Positions 18,418 to 26,946 are shown, counted from the stretch's first letter. The stretch is DNA of 64,000 nt from Sphingomonas sp. UBA978 (GCF_002292295.1 NZ_DBBS01000016.1:5730-69729), one strand, 5' to 3'. The notes: generated from the letters alone by a model not told the origin. Made by a program: numbers and translations.

Positions 18418-18554
18418 CCCGACCGATCTCAACGAGATTAACACGTGTGTGGATACGCGGGGCCTTGTCCCTGCGCAGCACGCAGGACGGACGATGCTAG
18501 CTTGGCCTGCGCCGTCAGCGACCTGACGCGCGGTCGATCCGGCACACCCGGCGG

Positions 18555-20117
18555 TCAGCCGCCGTGGCCGACCTTCACCGCGAGCAGGCCCGACACCCGC
18601 GCCTTGAAGCGGCGCAGCGATTCGCCCGACAGCGCCGCGACGCTGGCGAAGCTGATCGAGCGCGGGTTGATCGTCTGGCCGTTGCGCCAGACCTCCCAGT
18701 GCAGATGCGGCCCGGTCGACATGCCGGTCGACCCGACATAACCGATCACCTGTCCCTGCCGGACGTGCGCGCCGCGCGCCACCGCGATGCGGCTCATATG
18801 GCCATAGCCGCTGGCGAGGCCGCCGCCGTGCACCAGCTTGACGAAATTGCCGTAGCCGCCCGAACGCCCCGCGCCCTGCACGACGCCGTCGAGCGCGGCA
18901 TAGATCGGCGAGCCGTAGGGCGCGGCGATATCAAGCCCCTTGTGCATCTTGAGATAGCCGAGCAGCGGGTGCATGCGATAGCCGAACGACGAGGTGATGC
19001 GGCCGGCGACGGGCATGCCCATGAAGCCGCGGCGTTCGCTCTGCCCGCTGGCGTCGAACCACGCCGCCTTGCCCGCATCGTCCCAGCGGACAAGCTGCAC
19101 CTTGCGACGGCCCTGGTCGATGCCGGCGAACAGCAGGTCGCCGATCCGGGTTTCGCCGGTCGCGGCGCGCTGCTGTTCGACGATCAGGTCGAAACTGTCG
19201 GCGGCGGTGACGTCGCGCCCGATCGACAGCCGGGTCGCCAGCGCCTTGATATAGCTTTCGACGACACGCGCGGGCGCGCCCGCCGCCCGCGCGGAACGGT
19301 AGAGGCTGGAGCCGACGAGGCCCTGGATGCGCAGCGGCGTCGCGTCGATCGCGATCGGCTGGCGCGTCATCACCAGCCCGTTGCCGACGCGGTCGAGGCT
19401 GAGCGCGAGATCGAACCGGGCGCGCAGCGCGAGCTTGTCGAGCGGGCGCGCCACCGTCTTCGCCGGGCGACGGCCGAGCGTCAGCGCGATGCGGGTCCCG
19501 GGTTTGATGTCGCCGAGCGACACCGCCTGCGCGACCAGACCGGCGGCGGCACGCGCATCGCCACGGCCGACGCCGGCGCGCAGCAGGACATGGTCGAGAT
19601 CGTCGCCCTCGCCCAGCGTCGCGCTGAGATCGACGATCGGGCGTTCGGGCGCCTCGGCGAGCGGCGCGACGAGGTCGTTCGCCGCCATCCGCCGCCCGGT
19701 GTCGCCGCCCCAGGCGAGCGGGGCGATCGCCTGTCCGCGCGCTTCCTCCCAGGCGATGCCGTCGAGCGGCGCGGGGGTGGCGCCGACCAGCGGCGGCAGG
19801 CCCGGCGCCAGCGCCCAGACGGCGCCGCACAGAACGGTGACGGTGGCGACGCCGCGCCACCAGTCGCGGCTGCCGATCTGCGCGCCGAGATCGGGCGCCC
19901 AGTCGATCGCCGCGGCGGCGCCGCGCAGCCGGTCGATGCGGCCGAGGTCGGGTTTTACCACGGGCGCGCGGCCGAACGGGCGCGCGCCGAGGCCGCGTGC
20001 GGCACCGCCGCCGGCCAGCTCCAGACCCTGATCGTTGCGCAGGAACACGCGGTACGGCGCCTCTTCGTTATCCGCCGTCTTCCCCCCGGCGCTGGGTGGC
20101 AGCGTTGTGGGGGACAA
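18555..20117 (-). CDS. M23 family metallopeptidase (periplasmic, membrane-anchored)
   Basis: A 520-residue protein. A cytosolic N-terminus of about 85 residues and a single membrane helix (about 87-107) precede a long periplasmic region with OapA/LysM-like character. The C-terminal LytM domain carries the zinc motifs HKGLDIA (His, Asp) and HLHWE (HxH), both intact, which predicts a true endopeptidase acting on peptidoglycan cross-links. SFGYRMHPLLG is a typical M23 entry motif. The 137-base gap to the convergent HerA gene shows no gene. The region 5' of the start contains an inverted pair of repeats. Confidence 0.9.
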   Translation of the reverse strand: MSPTTLPPSAGGKTADNEEAPYRVFLRNDQGLELAGGGAARGLGARPFGRAPVVKPDLGRIDRLRGAAAAIDWAPDLGAQIGSRDWWRGVATVTVLCGAVWALAPGLPPLVGATPAPLDGIAWEEARGQAIAPLAWGGDTGRRMAANDLVAPLAEAPERPIVDLSATLGEGDDLDHVLLRAGVGRGDARAAAGLVAQAVSLGDIKPGTRIALTLGRRPAKTVARPLDKLALRARFDLALSLDRVGNGLVMTRQPIAIDATPLRIQGLVGSSLYRSARAAGAPARVVESYIKALATRLSIGRDVTAADSFDLIVEQQRAATGETRIGDLLFAGIDQGRRKVQLVRWDDAGKAAWFDASGQSERRGFMGMPVAGRITSSFGYRMHPLLGYLKMHKGLDIAAPYGSPIYAALDGVVQGAGRSGGYGNFVKLVHGGGLASGYGHMSRIAVARGAHVRQGQVIGYVGSTGMSTGPHLHWEVWRNGQTINPRSISFASVAALSGESLRRFKARVSGLLAVKVGHGG

Positions 20118-20489
20118 AATCTAAAGTCAAATTAACCGGAGGGGCCGGTGGGTTACGCTGCGACGGGGCGTTTTGCCGGTGCGGTGGTCGGTCGGGTCGG
20201 GTTGGATTCACGCGAAGGCGCGACGAGAAGGAAGAAGGGGGGGTCGCGCGGAGACGCGGAGACGCGGAGGGGGTTACGCTCCGGGCCGGAGGCCTTTTTC
20301 CCCCGACACGGACGTTGCCCGCTGCCGGCGTGATCGGACGATACGGCTGCGCCGAACGCAACTCTCCGCGTGCCACCCCTTCTTCTCTTCGCGTCTTCGC
20401 GGCTTCGCGTGAACCAATCCGGCCAGCCTGCGACGAACGTGTTGATTCAACGCATTGCGTCCAGCGGCGGCAGACCCGATGTTGGCGTC
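20118..20489. repeat. non-coding gap with a facing pair of related repeats
   Basis: This 372-base divergent gap holds two copies of a purine-rich repeat in opposite orientation. One at 20204-20270 begins GGATTCACGCGAAGGCGCGA and ends in two GACGCGGA units. The other at 20363-20415 reads on the minus strand GGTTCACGCGAAGCCGCGAA, continuing AGACGCGAAGAGAAGAAGGG. They flank about 92 bases. The right copy runs into the region just upstream of the helicase start. No gene is seen; the promoters of both divergent genes must lie here. Confidence 0.7.
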
Positions 20490-22970
20490 ATGAAAGCGGC
20501 GGTCACCGCGGTCCTCGGGCCGACCAATACCGGGAAGACGCATCTCGCCGTCGAACGGATGTGCGCCCATTCGAGCGGGATCATGGGCTTTCCGCTGCGG
20601 CTGCTCGCGCGCGAGGTCTATGATCGCGTCGTCCGGCTGAAGGGGCCCGAGCAGGTCGCGCTGGTCACCGGCGAAGAGAAGATCATGCCGCCGAACGCGC
20701 GCTGGTTCCTGTGCACCGCCGAATCGATGCCCGAGCACGATGCCGCCTTCGTCGCGCTGGACGAGGCGCAGCTGGGGACCGATGCCGAGCGCGGCCATGT
20801 CTTCACCGACCGGCTGCTGCGGCGGCGCGGGCGCGAGGAGACGATGATCCTGGGATCGGAGGCGCTGCGGCCGATGATCCGCGATCTGGTGCCGGATGCC
20901 GAGATCGTCGGGCGGCCGCGCTTTTCGAAGCTGACCTATGCCGGCGCGAAGAAGATCAGCCGCCTGCCCAAGCGATCCGCGATCGTCGCGTTCAGCGCCG
21001 AGGAGGTCTATGCCGTCGCCGAGATGCTGCGGCGGCTGCGCGGCGGTGCGGCGGTGGTGATGGGCGCGCTCTCCCCGCGCACCCGCAACGCGCAGGTCGC
21101 GATGTTCCAGGCGGGCGAGGTCGACTATCTCGTCGCGACCGACGCGATCGGCATGGGGCTGAACATGGACGTCGCGCATGTCGCCTTCGCCGGGCTCCAC
21201 AAGTTCGACGGGCGGCGCAACCGCCGGCTGACGGTGGCGGAAATGGCGCAGATCGCCGGCCGCGCCGGGCGCCACCAGCGCGACGGCACCTTCGGCGGGG
21301 TGGTCGAGGAAGGGCCGGGCGCGTTCCTGCCCGAGGAGGTGTTCGCGATCGAGGAGCATCGCTTTCCGCGGATCGAGCACCTCTACTGGCGCAACGGCGA
21401 GCCCGATTACGCCAGCATCGACGCGCTGATCGCCAGTCTCGAGCGACGCCCCGAACCGGGCGTGCTGCTCGCCGCGCCGCAATCGACCGACCTTGCGGTG
21501 CTGAAGCGGTTGGCGGACGAGCCATGGGTGCGCGACCGGGCACGCGCGCCGGCGATGGTCAAGCGGTTGTGGGCGGCGTGCGGCCTGCCCGATTTCCGCA
21601 AGCTCGGGATCGACCCGCATGCGCGCTTCGTCAGCCGCGTGTTCGGCTATCTGTCCGAAGGGCGCGGGGTGGTGCCGAACCAGTGGTTCGCCGACGAGGT
21701 GTCGCGGCTCGACACGATCGCTGGCGATGTCGAGACGATCGCTGGCCGCATCGCCGCGATCCGCAGCTGGGCCTATATCGCGCAGCGGCCCGACTGGCTC
21801 GCCGACCCCGCGCACGGCGCCGAACGCACCCGCCAGATCGAGGAGCGGCTGTCCGACGGCCTCCACGCCAGCCTGACGCAGCGCTTCGTCGACAAGCGCA
21901 CCACCGCGCTGATCCGCCAGATCGGCGCCGATGCCAGCCTGTTGCCGGTGGTGATCGGGCCGGAGGGCGAGGTGCTGGTCGAGGATCATCCGATCGGGCG
22001 GCTGGACGGATTCCGCTTCACCGTCGATCCGGCAGCGCGCGCGGGCGACCGCCGGCTGCTGCTCGCCGCGGCGGAGAAGCGGCTGACCGGCGAACGCACC
22101 CGGCGCGCCGAGGCGCTGGTCGCGGCGGAGGATGCGGCGTTCGCGCTCGATGGGCCGCGGATCGTGTGGAGCGGGCATGCGGTGGCGCAGTTGACGCCCG
22201 GACCGTCGCTGGCGCGGCCGCAGCTGAAGCTGGACCGCGATCTCGATTGCCTCGGCAAGGCGCAGCGCGAGGCCGTGCAGGCGCGGCTGGCGCGCTGGCT
22301 GGCGGCGGCGATGGCGCGCCATGTGCCGGCGCTGGCCGCGTTGGCCGAGGCGGCGCGCGATCCGCAGGCGACGCCGGCGCTGCGCGTCGTCGCGGGCGAA
22401 CTGGAGGCGGCGGGCGGGCTGTTCGCGCGGCTTGCCCTGCGCGACCCGCTCGACGCGCTGGATCATGACGAACGTAAAAGGCTACGGCGGATCGGCATCA
22501 CGATCGGCGCACTCGACCTGTTCGATCCGCGGCTGCTCAAGCCCGGTGCGGCGCGCTGGCGGCAGGCGCTGCTGGCGATCCGCGGCGCGGTGCCGCCGCT
22601 GCCGCGCGAGGGCGCGAGCGTGCTGCCGCGCGGTGCGCCGGGGGCGACGCTCGCCACCGGGTTCCGGCCGCTGGCGGCGCAGGCGGTGCGCGTCGACCTG
22701 ATCGAGCGGATCGCGCGCGCGGCACATGACGCGCGCCAGGGCCGCAAGCCGTTCGCGCCCGATCCGGCGCTGGCGACGTCGATGGGCGTCGAGCCGGCGA
22801 CGTTCGAGCGGCTGATGGCGGAACTGGGGTTCCGCACGATCCGCGGCGACGGCCAGGCGGCGCCGGCCTGGGTCTGGCACGGCCGCCGTCCGCCCAGACG
22901 CGACGAACGACCCGCGCCGCGGCCGACCGGGGCATTTGCGGCGCTAGCGGGCTGGAACCGCCATGGCTGA
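20490..22970 (+). CDS. SUV3-like DExH helicase
   Basis: An 826-residue superfamily 2 helicase similar to mitochondrial SUV3. Walker A GPTNTGKT (10-17) starts almost at the N-terminus, the DEAQ box is at 91-94 and motif VI QIAGRAGRH is at 254-262. A long C-terminal region includes the SUV3-type segment around HARFVSRVFGYLSEG. SUV3 relatives act on RNA and occur widely in alphaproteobacteria, but the bacterial role is not well defined. ATG 20490 was preferred because the frame further upstream overlaps an intergenic repeat and because homologues start close to the Walker A motif. It overlaps the S4-domain gene by eight bases, so the pair is an operon devoted to RNA handling. Confidence 0.85.
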   Translation: MKAAVTAVLGPTNTGKTHLAVERMCAHSSGIMGFPLRLLAREVYDRVVRLKGPEQVALVTGEEKIMPPNARWFLCTAESMPEHDAAFVALDEAQLGTDAERGHVFTDRLLRRRGREETMILGSEALRPMIRDLVPDAEIVGRPRFSKLTYAGAKKISRLPKRSAIVAFSAEEVYAVAEMLRRLRGGAAVVMGALSPRTRNAQVAMFQAGEVDYLVATDAIGMGLNMDVAHVAFAGLHKFDGRRNRRLTVAEMAQIAGRAGRHQRDGTFGGVVEEGPGAFLPEEVFAIEEHRFPRIEHLYWRNGEPDYASIDALIASLERRPEPGVLLAAPQSTDLAVLKRLADEPWVRDRARAPAMVKRLWAACGLPDFRKLGIDPHARFVSRVFGYLSEGRGVVPNQWFADEVSRLDTIAGDVETIAGRIAAIRSWAYIAQRPDWLADPAHGAERTRQIEERLSDGLHASLTQRFVDKRTTALIRQIGADASLLPVVIGPEGEVLVEDHPIGRLDGFRFTVDPAARAGDRRLLLAAAEKRLTGERTRRAEALVAAEDAAFALDGPRIVWSGHAVAQLTPGPSLARPQLKLDRDLDCLGKAQREAVQARLARWLAAAMARHVPALAALAEAARDPQATPALRVVAGELEAAGGLFARLALRDPLDALDHDERKRLRRIGITIGALDLFDPRLLKPGAARWRQALLAIRGAVPPLPREGASVLPRGAPGATLATGFRPLAAQAVRVDLIERIARAAHDARQGRKPFAPDPALATSMGVEPATFERLMAELGFRTIRGDGQAAPAWVWHGRRPPRRDERPAPRPTGAFAALAGWNRHG

Positions 22971-23256
22971 ACCAAGCATGCGGCTCGACCGCTTCCTGTG
23001 GTTCGTACGGATCGCCAAGACCCGACAACGCGCGCAGGAGATCGCCTGCGACGGCCGCATGCGGATCGACGGCCGCGTCGTCGACCGTAGCGCGGCACCG
23101 GTGCGGATCGGCAATATCCTGACCTTTGCAGACGGCAACCGCGTTCGCGTGCTGCGGGTCGAGGCGCTGCCGACCCGGCGCGGCCCCGCCCCGGAAGCGC
23201 AGGCCTGCTATCAGGAGCTGGTCGCAAACGTATCGCAATCGCCCCCTATCGATTGA
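22963..23256 (+). CDS. S4-domain RNA-binding protein (Hsp15-like)
   Basis: A 97-residue protein with an S4 fold from about residue 6: MRLDRFLWFVRIAKTR, the Hsp15/YrfH-type start, then RMRIDGRVVDRSAAPVRIGNIL. Hsp15 binds stalled 50S subunits carrying peptidyl-tRNA; whether this shorter relative does the same is unknown. It overlaps the preceding helicase gene, an arrangement common in alphaproteobacteria. Confidence 0.85.
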   Translation: MAEPSMRLDRFLWFVRIAKTRQRAQEIACDGRMRIDGRVVDRSAAPVRIGNILTFADGNRVRVLRVEALPTRRGPAPEAQACYQELVANVSQSPPID

Positions 23257-23339
23257 CGTGGAGGGGAACGGGGCATAGCAGCCTCGCGTTCATACCCGGC
23301 CTCGCGTGAGGTCGCGCTATAAGGCCGCAAGGAACCCGC

Positions 23340-23681
23340 ATGACCTACGTCGTCACCGATGCCTGCATCCGCTGCAAGTATATGGACTGCGTGGAGGTGT
23401 GTCCGGTCGATTGCTTCTATGAGGGCGAGAATATGCTCGTCATCAACCCCAGCGAATGCATCGACTGCGGCGTGTGCGAGCCGGAATGCCCGGCCGAGGC
23501 GATCCTGCCGGATACCGAATCCGGGCTGGAGCAGTGGCTGGAGCTCAATACCACCTTCTCCGCGCAATGGCCGAACGTCACGCGCAAGCTGGACCAGACC
23601 CCGCCCGACGCGGATGCGATGAAGGGCGTCGAGAACAAATACGACCAGTTCTTCTCCCCCGAACCCGGCGCGGGCGACTGA
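23340..23681 (+). CDS. fdxA: 7Fe-type ferredoxin FdxA
   Basis: A 113-residue ferredoxin. Cysteines at 9, 12, 17, 21 and then CIDCGVCEPEC (40, 43, 46, 50) match the FdxA pattern, in which the first cluster is [3Fe-4S] and the second [4Fe-4S]. The C-terminal extension (NTTFSAQWPNVTRKLD) is typical for the alphaproteobacterial type. It is a soluble low-potential electron carrier. It is followed after 218 bases by carD, a neighbour pair conserved in Sphingomonadales. Confidence 0.94.
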   Translation: MTYVVTDACIRCKYMDCVEVCPVDCFYEGENMLVINPSECIDCGVCEPECPAEAILPDTESGLEQWLELNTTFSAQWPNVTRKLDQTPPDADAMKGVENKYDQFFSPEPGAGD

Positions 23682-23715
23682 GGGCCGGAAATCTGCGGGA
23701 AAAAGCCGATCTGCG

Positions 23716-23815
23716 TCAGTCTGACTGACCGATCCGCGCTGGTAATTTTATTGCGAGTGTGTTAAAAGGGTCCATGACGGGCATGACGAGTCATGCCTGC
23801 TCAGGAGACACTCGT
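23716..23815 (+). promoter_or_regulatory. structured leader upstream of carD
   Basis: The 218-base region before carD has a perfect palindrome GTCAGTCTGACTGAC (23716-23730), an AT-rich segment (TAATTTTATTG), and then nested complementary parts. CGAGTGT (23755-23761) pairs with ACACTCG (23809-23815) and encloses a perfect hairpin GGCATGA/TCATGCC (23781-23798). A transcript starting near 23750 would fold into a two-level stem about 85 bases before the carD start codon. Role inferred, no promoter proven. Confidence 0.5.
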
Positions 23816-23899
23816 ACCAACCATCCTCGTCGGTCCCGACCAGCGCTGTGCCGCCACGGACCGTCCACGACGAGCGATGCGACCCAGAAAGGCCCGTTC

Positions 23900-24433
23900 A
23901 TGGCTGCCAAGGCATTGTCCTTCGATGTCGGTGATTACGTCGTTTATCCGAAGCATGGCGTGGGCCGTGTGATCGAGCTGCAGAAGCAGGAGATCGCCGG
24001 AACCAGCCTCGAGCTGTACGTGCTCCGTTTCGAAAAGGAGCGCATGACGCTCCGCGTCCCCACCAACAAGGCCGAGTCGGTTGGCATGCGCAAGCTGTCG
24101 TCGGACAAGACGATGCGCGAGGCGATGGAGACGCTGAAGGGCAAGCCCAAGGTCAAGCGCACCATGTGGTCGCGCCGCGCGCAGGAATATGAGGCGAAGA
24201 TCAATTCGGGCGACCTCGCGTCGATCGCCGAAGTGGTCCGCGACCTGTTCCGGGCCGACGACCAGCCCGAGCAGAGCTATTCGGAGCGCCAGATCTTCGA
24301 GGCGGCATGCAGCCGCCTCGCCCGCGAACTCGCCGCGATGGAAGAGGTCGACGAGCCCAAGGCGCAGGAGAAGATCCTCGACATCCTCCGCGCCGCGGCG
24401 GCGATCTACAACAAGGAGAAGGTGCCGGCATAA
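23900..24433 (+). CDS. CarD family transcription regulator
   Basis: A 177-residue protein. The N-terminal RNA-polymerase-interacting Tudor-like domain covers about 1-65 (FDVGDYVVYPKHGVGRVIEL...LYVLRFEKERMTLRVPTNK) and the C-terminal helical DNA-binding domain about 70-175. CarD binds the RNAP beta subunit and stabilises open complexes at rRNA and other promoters; in alphaproteobacteria it influences rRNA transcription and stress responses. ATG 23900 gives the conserved N-terminus; the frame is open upstream but that part is the structured leader. A strong terminator follows. Confidence 0.93.
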   Translation: MAAKALSFDVGDYVVYPKHGVGRVIELQKQEIAGTSLELYVLRFEKERMTLRVPTNKAESVGMRKLSSDKTMREAMETLKGKPKVKRTMWSRRAQEYEAKINSGDLASIAEVVRDLFRADDQPEQSYSERQIFEAACSRLARELAAMEEVDEPKAQEKILDILRAAAAIYNKEKVPA

Positions 24434-24465
24434 GTCCGGCACCTCATCTCGAGGTTGCGACAGGA

Positions 24466-24492
24466 GGCGGTCCCGCGAGGGGCCGCCTTTTT
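24466..24492 (+). terminator. rho-independent terminator of carD
   Basis: GGCGGTCCC, loop GCGA, GGGGCCGCC, then TTTTT: a 9-bp stem with one G-U pair and a T tract, 33 bases after the carD stop. A second small hairpin, GTGCCGG/CCGGCAC (24422-24442), spans the stop codon. Confidence 0.88.
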
Positions 24493-24535
24493 CGTACGCG
24501 CCGATACCATCCGCCACCGTGGCGAAAAAGCCGTT

Positions 24536-24545
24536 TACACGTGTA
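24536..24545. promoter_or_regulatory. perfect TACACGTGTA palindrome
   Basis: A perfect 10-base palindrome 45 bases before the start of the first DUF2807 gene, in the short segment between the carD terminator and that gene. The position fits a regulator operator. No cognate regulator gene is adjacent. Confidence 0.4.
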
Positions 24546-24590
24546 GGCGACGCGCCGTATCATCCGGCTACCACAGTAGAGGATGGCCCC

Positions 24591-25316
24591 ATGAAGTCGC
24601 TCGCATTCGCCCTGATTCCGCTTGCCGCCGTCGGCGCGATGGCTGCGGAGCGCGACCGGGGGCCGGGGCTGCAGGGGCAGCGGCAGGGCGAGGCGCTGGT
24701 CTATCCGGCACGCGGGTTCGACACGGTCAGCCTGGCGGGCGCCGCCCGTGTGATCGTCCATGCCGGCCCGGGCTTTTCGGTGCGCGCCGACGGACCGGCG
24801 GCAGCCTTTGCTAACTTCCGTGTCGCACTCGACGGGCGGACGCTGGAGGTCGGGCGCCGCTACGACGGGCGCGACAATCCGCTGGAGCGGCGCATCACCG
24901 TCCATGTCACGCTGCCGACGCTGGCGGCGGCGAGCGTCGGCGGATCGGGCAGCATCGACGCCGATCGCGCCGCCGGCCCGCGCTTTTCGGGGTCGGTCGG
25001 GGGATCGGGCAACCTGCGAATCGCGCGGATAGACGCGCAGGATGCGGAGCTGAGCATCGGTGGTTCGGGCGCGATCCGGGCCGCCGGCACGGTCGGCGCG
25101 CTGAAGGCCAGCATCGGCGGTTCGGGCACGCTCGACGCGCCGGCACTGCGCGCCACCCGTGCCGATGTCTCGGTCGGCGGATCGGGCGGCGTCCGTGCGG
25201 CCGTGACGGGCGACGCCCGCGTCTCGATGGCCGGCAGCGGCAGCGTCGATCTGGGGCCTCAGGCGCGGTGCCGGGTCAGCAAGGTCGGCAGCGGCAAGGT
25301 GCGCTGCGGCGGCTGA
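24591..25316 (+). CDS. DUF2807 (head GIN domain) protein 1
   Basis: A 241-residue exported protein with a signal peptide (about 1-19, ending AAVGAMAAE). The rest is a right-handed beta-helix-like head-GIN domain: regularly spaced GGSGS/GGSGN/GGSGA turns about every 19-20 residues (ASVGGSGS, GSVGGSGN, SIGGSGA, SIGGSGT, SVGGSGG, MAGSGS), ending in CRVSKVGSGKVRCGG. No lipobox is seen, so it is probably periplasmic. It is the first of three tandem paralogues. The function of the family is unknown; relatives are induced by envelope stress in some bacteria. Confidence 0.85.
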   Translation: MKSLAFALIPLAAVGAMAAERDRGPGLQGQRQGEALVYPARGFDTVSLAGAARVIVHAGPGFSVRADGPAAAFANFRVALDGRTLEVGRRYDGRDNPLERRITVHVTLPTLAAASVGGSGSIDADRAAGPRFSGSVGGSGNLRIARIDAQDAELSIGGSGAIRAAGTVGALKASIGGSGTLDAPALRATRADVSVGGSGGVRAAVTGDARVSMAGSGSVDLGPQARCRVSKVGSGKVRCGG

Positions 25317-25334
25317 TCGGCCGCACTTGCCTGT

Positions 25335-25374
25335 CCTCTTGTTGTGTATTATACGGACAACACACAACAAGAGG
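25335..25374 (+). promoter_or_regulatory. 13-bp inverted repeat covering the ribosome binding site
   Basis: CCTCTTGTTGTGT (25335-25347) and ACACAACAAGAGG (25362-25374) are perfect inverted repeats, with a 14-base centre that contains a GTATTATAC palindrome resembling a -10 box. The right arm ends in AAGAGG, the ribosome binding site for the ATG at 25382. It could be an operator for a dimeric regulator or an RNA hairpin that hides the ribosome binding site. Confidence 0.6.
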
Positions 25375-25381
25375 ATCGGAC

Positions 25382-26116
25382 ATGCGCTACGGGGCGATCG
25401 TGATGCTGGCGGCGACGGGATCGCTCGCCGCCTGTTCCATGGGCAGCGACGACGGGCCCGGCATCGCGCCGACCGGCAGCGGCACCACCCGCAGCTATGC
25501 CGCCGACGGTTTCTCGAAGATCGCGCTCGGCGGCAGTGACGATGTCGACGTGCGCGCCGGCACCGGCTTTTCGGTACGCGCCGAGGGACCGAGCGACGAA
25601 CTGGACCGGCTGCGCATCGCCCGGGACGGCGAGACACTGGAGATCGGCCGCAAGCGCAACACCTTCGGCTTCGGCTTCGGCCGGGGATCGAAGGTCAAGG
25701 TCTATGTCACCCTGCCCCGCCTCGCCGAGGGGAACGTCGCCGGATCGGGCACGATGGCGGTCGACCGTATTGAGGGCGGCAGCTTCGAGGCGAATATCGC
25801 CGGATCGGGCGACCTCAACATCGCCGCGCTGACCACCGACGAGGCCGAGGTGTCGATCGCCGGATCGGGCAACGTCCGCGCCGGCGGCGCGGTCAAGCAG
25901 CTACAGGTCGGCATCGCCGGATCGGGCAGCCTCGATGCCGCCGGTCTGCGCGTCGAACGGGCGAAAGTATCGGTCGCCGGATCGGGCAATGTCCGCGCGG
26001 CCGTGTCCGGCGAGGCGAAGGTCGAGCTGCTCGGATCAGGCGACGTCGATTTGGGTGCCACGGCGACGTGCAAGGTCGAGAAGATGGGGTCAGGCTCGGT
26101 GCGCTGCGGGCGCTAG
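25382..26116 (+). CDS. DUF2807 (head GIN domain) lipoprotein 2
   Basis: A 244-residue protein. The leader ends in a lipobox (SLAAC, cysteine near residue 18), so unlike the preceding paralogue it should be lipid-anchored. The body repeats the IAGSG turn (NVAGSGT, NIAGSGD, SIAGSGN, GIAGSGS, SVAGSGN, LLGSGD) at about 20-residue intervals, a parallel beta-helix pattern, and ends in CKVEKMGSGSVRCGR like paralogue 1. An unusual FGFGFGRGSK insertion is present near residue 96. It starts directly behind a 13-bp inverted repeat, so it may be regulated separately from the first gene. Confidence 0.87.
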   Translation: MRYGAIVMLAATGSLAACSMGSDDGPGIAPTGSGTTRSYAADGFSKIALGGSDDVDVRAGTGFSVRAEGPSDELDRLRIARDGETLEIGRKRNTFGFGFGRGSKVKVYVTLPRLAEGNVAGSGTMAVDRIEGGSFEANIAGSGDLNIAALTTDEAEVSIAGSGNVRAGGAVKQLQVGIAGSGSLDAAGLRVERAKVSVAGSGNVRAAVSGEAKVELLGSGDVDLGATATCKVEKMGSGSVRCGR

Positions 26117-26237
26117 TGTCGACGTTCCGGCGTTGCGCGCGCCCCTCTTCCGCCGGGAGAGGGACGGGATGGCGAACGGGGTCAGCGCAGGACGATCCCG
26201 ACTTGCCCCCGCGTCGTGCCGGTGCGACCCTCGCATC

Positions 26238-26939
26238 ATGCTTCGCCTCCTCCCTGCCCTTCTCCTGCTGGTCCCCGCCGCCGCGTCCGCCGACGAGCGC
26301 CGCGTCAATCTGGGGAGTTTCGAGAAACTGCGCGTGGATGGCGCGTTCGACGTCACCGTCACCACCGGGGGATCGCCCGGCGCTACGGTGACCGCGGATC
26401 GTGGGGTGATCGGTGACATCGACCTGCATGCCGAAGGCACGACGCTGACCGTCCGGCGCAACACGACGGGCCGGTGGAGCGAACAGTGGCAGGCCGCGGC
26501 GACGTCACCGGTGAAGATCATGCTGACCACCCCGCGGCTGGCCGGCGTCGCCGTGGTCGGCGGCGGGCGGGTCGCGGTGTCGCGGCTGACCGGTACGCGG
26601 ATCGATCTGGTGGCGACCGGCAGCGGTGCGATCGCCGCCGGCACGGTGGCGGGCGACCAGCTCAACGTCCAGCTGGTCGGCGAGGGCAAGGTTACCGTCG
26701 CCGGCCGCGTCGCGACAGCGCGGCTGCTCGCCAACGGATCGGGCGCGATCGACGCCGGCGCGCTGGATGCGGGCGACCTCACCGCGCATCTCGATGGACT
26801 GGGATCGATCGCCGCCCGCGCGCGCTACACTGCGCAGCTGTCGAGCAGCGGCCTCGGAACGATCAGCGTCGCCGGGCGACCGAAATGCCGCGTTGCCGCC
26901 AGCGCCGGCGCGCCGGTGACCTGCGGCACGGCGCCCTAA
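26238..26939 (+). CDS. DUF2807 (head GIN domain) protein 3
   Basis: A 233-residue exported protein with a signal peptide (about 1-19, LLLLVPAAASA). It has the same fold as the two preceding genes but is more diverged: the glycine turns are VVGGGRV, ATGSGAI, LVGEGKV, ANGSGAI and LDGLGSI. It ends in a CRV...VTCG pattern equivalent to the paired C-terminal cysteines of the other two (CRV...RCG and CKV...RCG). The conserved cysteine pair suggests a disulfide closing the helix end. The gap to the previous gene (121 bases) contains a degenerate CCCTCTTCCGCCGGGAGAGGG palindrome near 26144-26163. Confidence 0.83.
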   Translation: MLRLLPALLLLVPAAASADERRVNLGSFEKLRVDGAFDVTVTTGGSPGATVTADRGVIGDIDLHAEGTTLTVRRNTTGRWSEQWQAAATSPVKIMLTTPRLAGVAVVGGGRVAVSRLTGTRIDLVATGSGAIAAGTVAGDQLNVQLVGEGKVTVAGRVATARLLANGSGAIDAGALDAGDLTAHLDGLGSIAARARYTAQLSSSGLGTISVAGRPKCRVAASAGAPVTCGTAP

Positions 26940-26946
26940 CCGCCGG

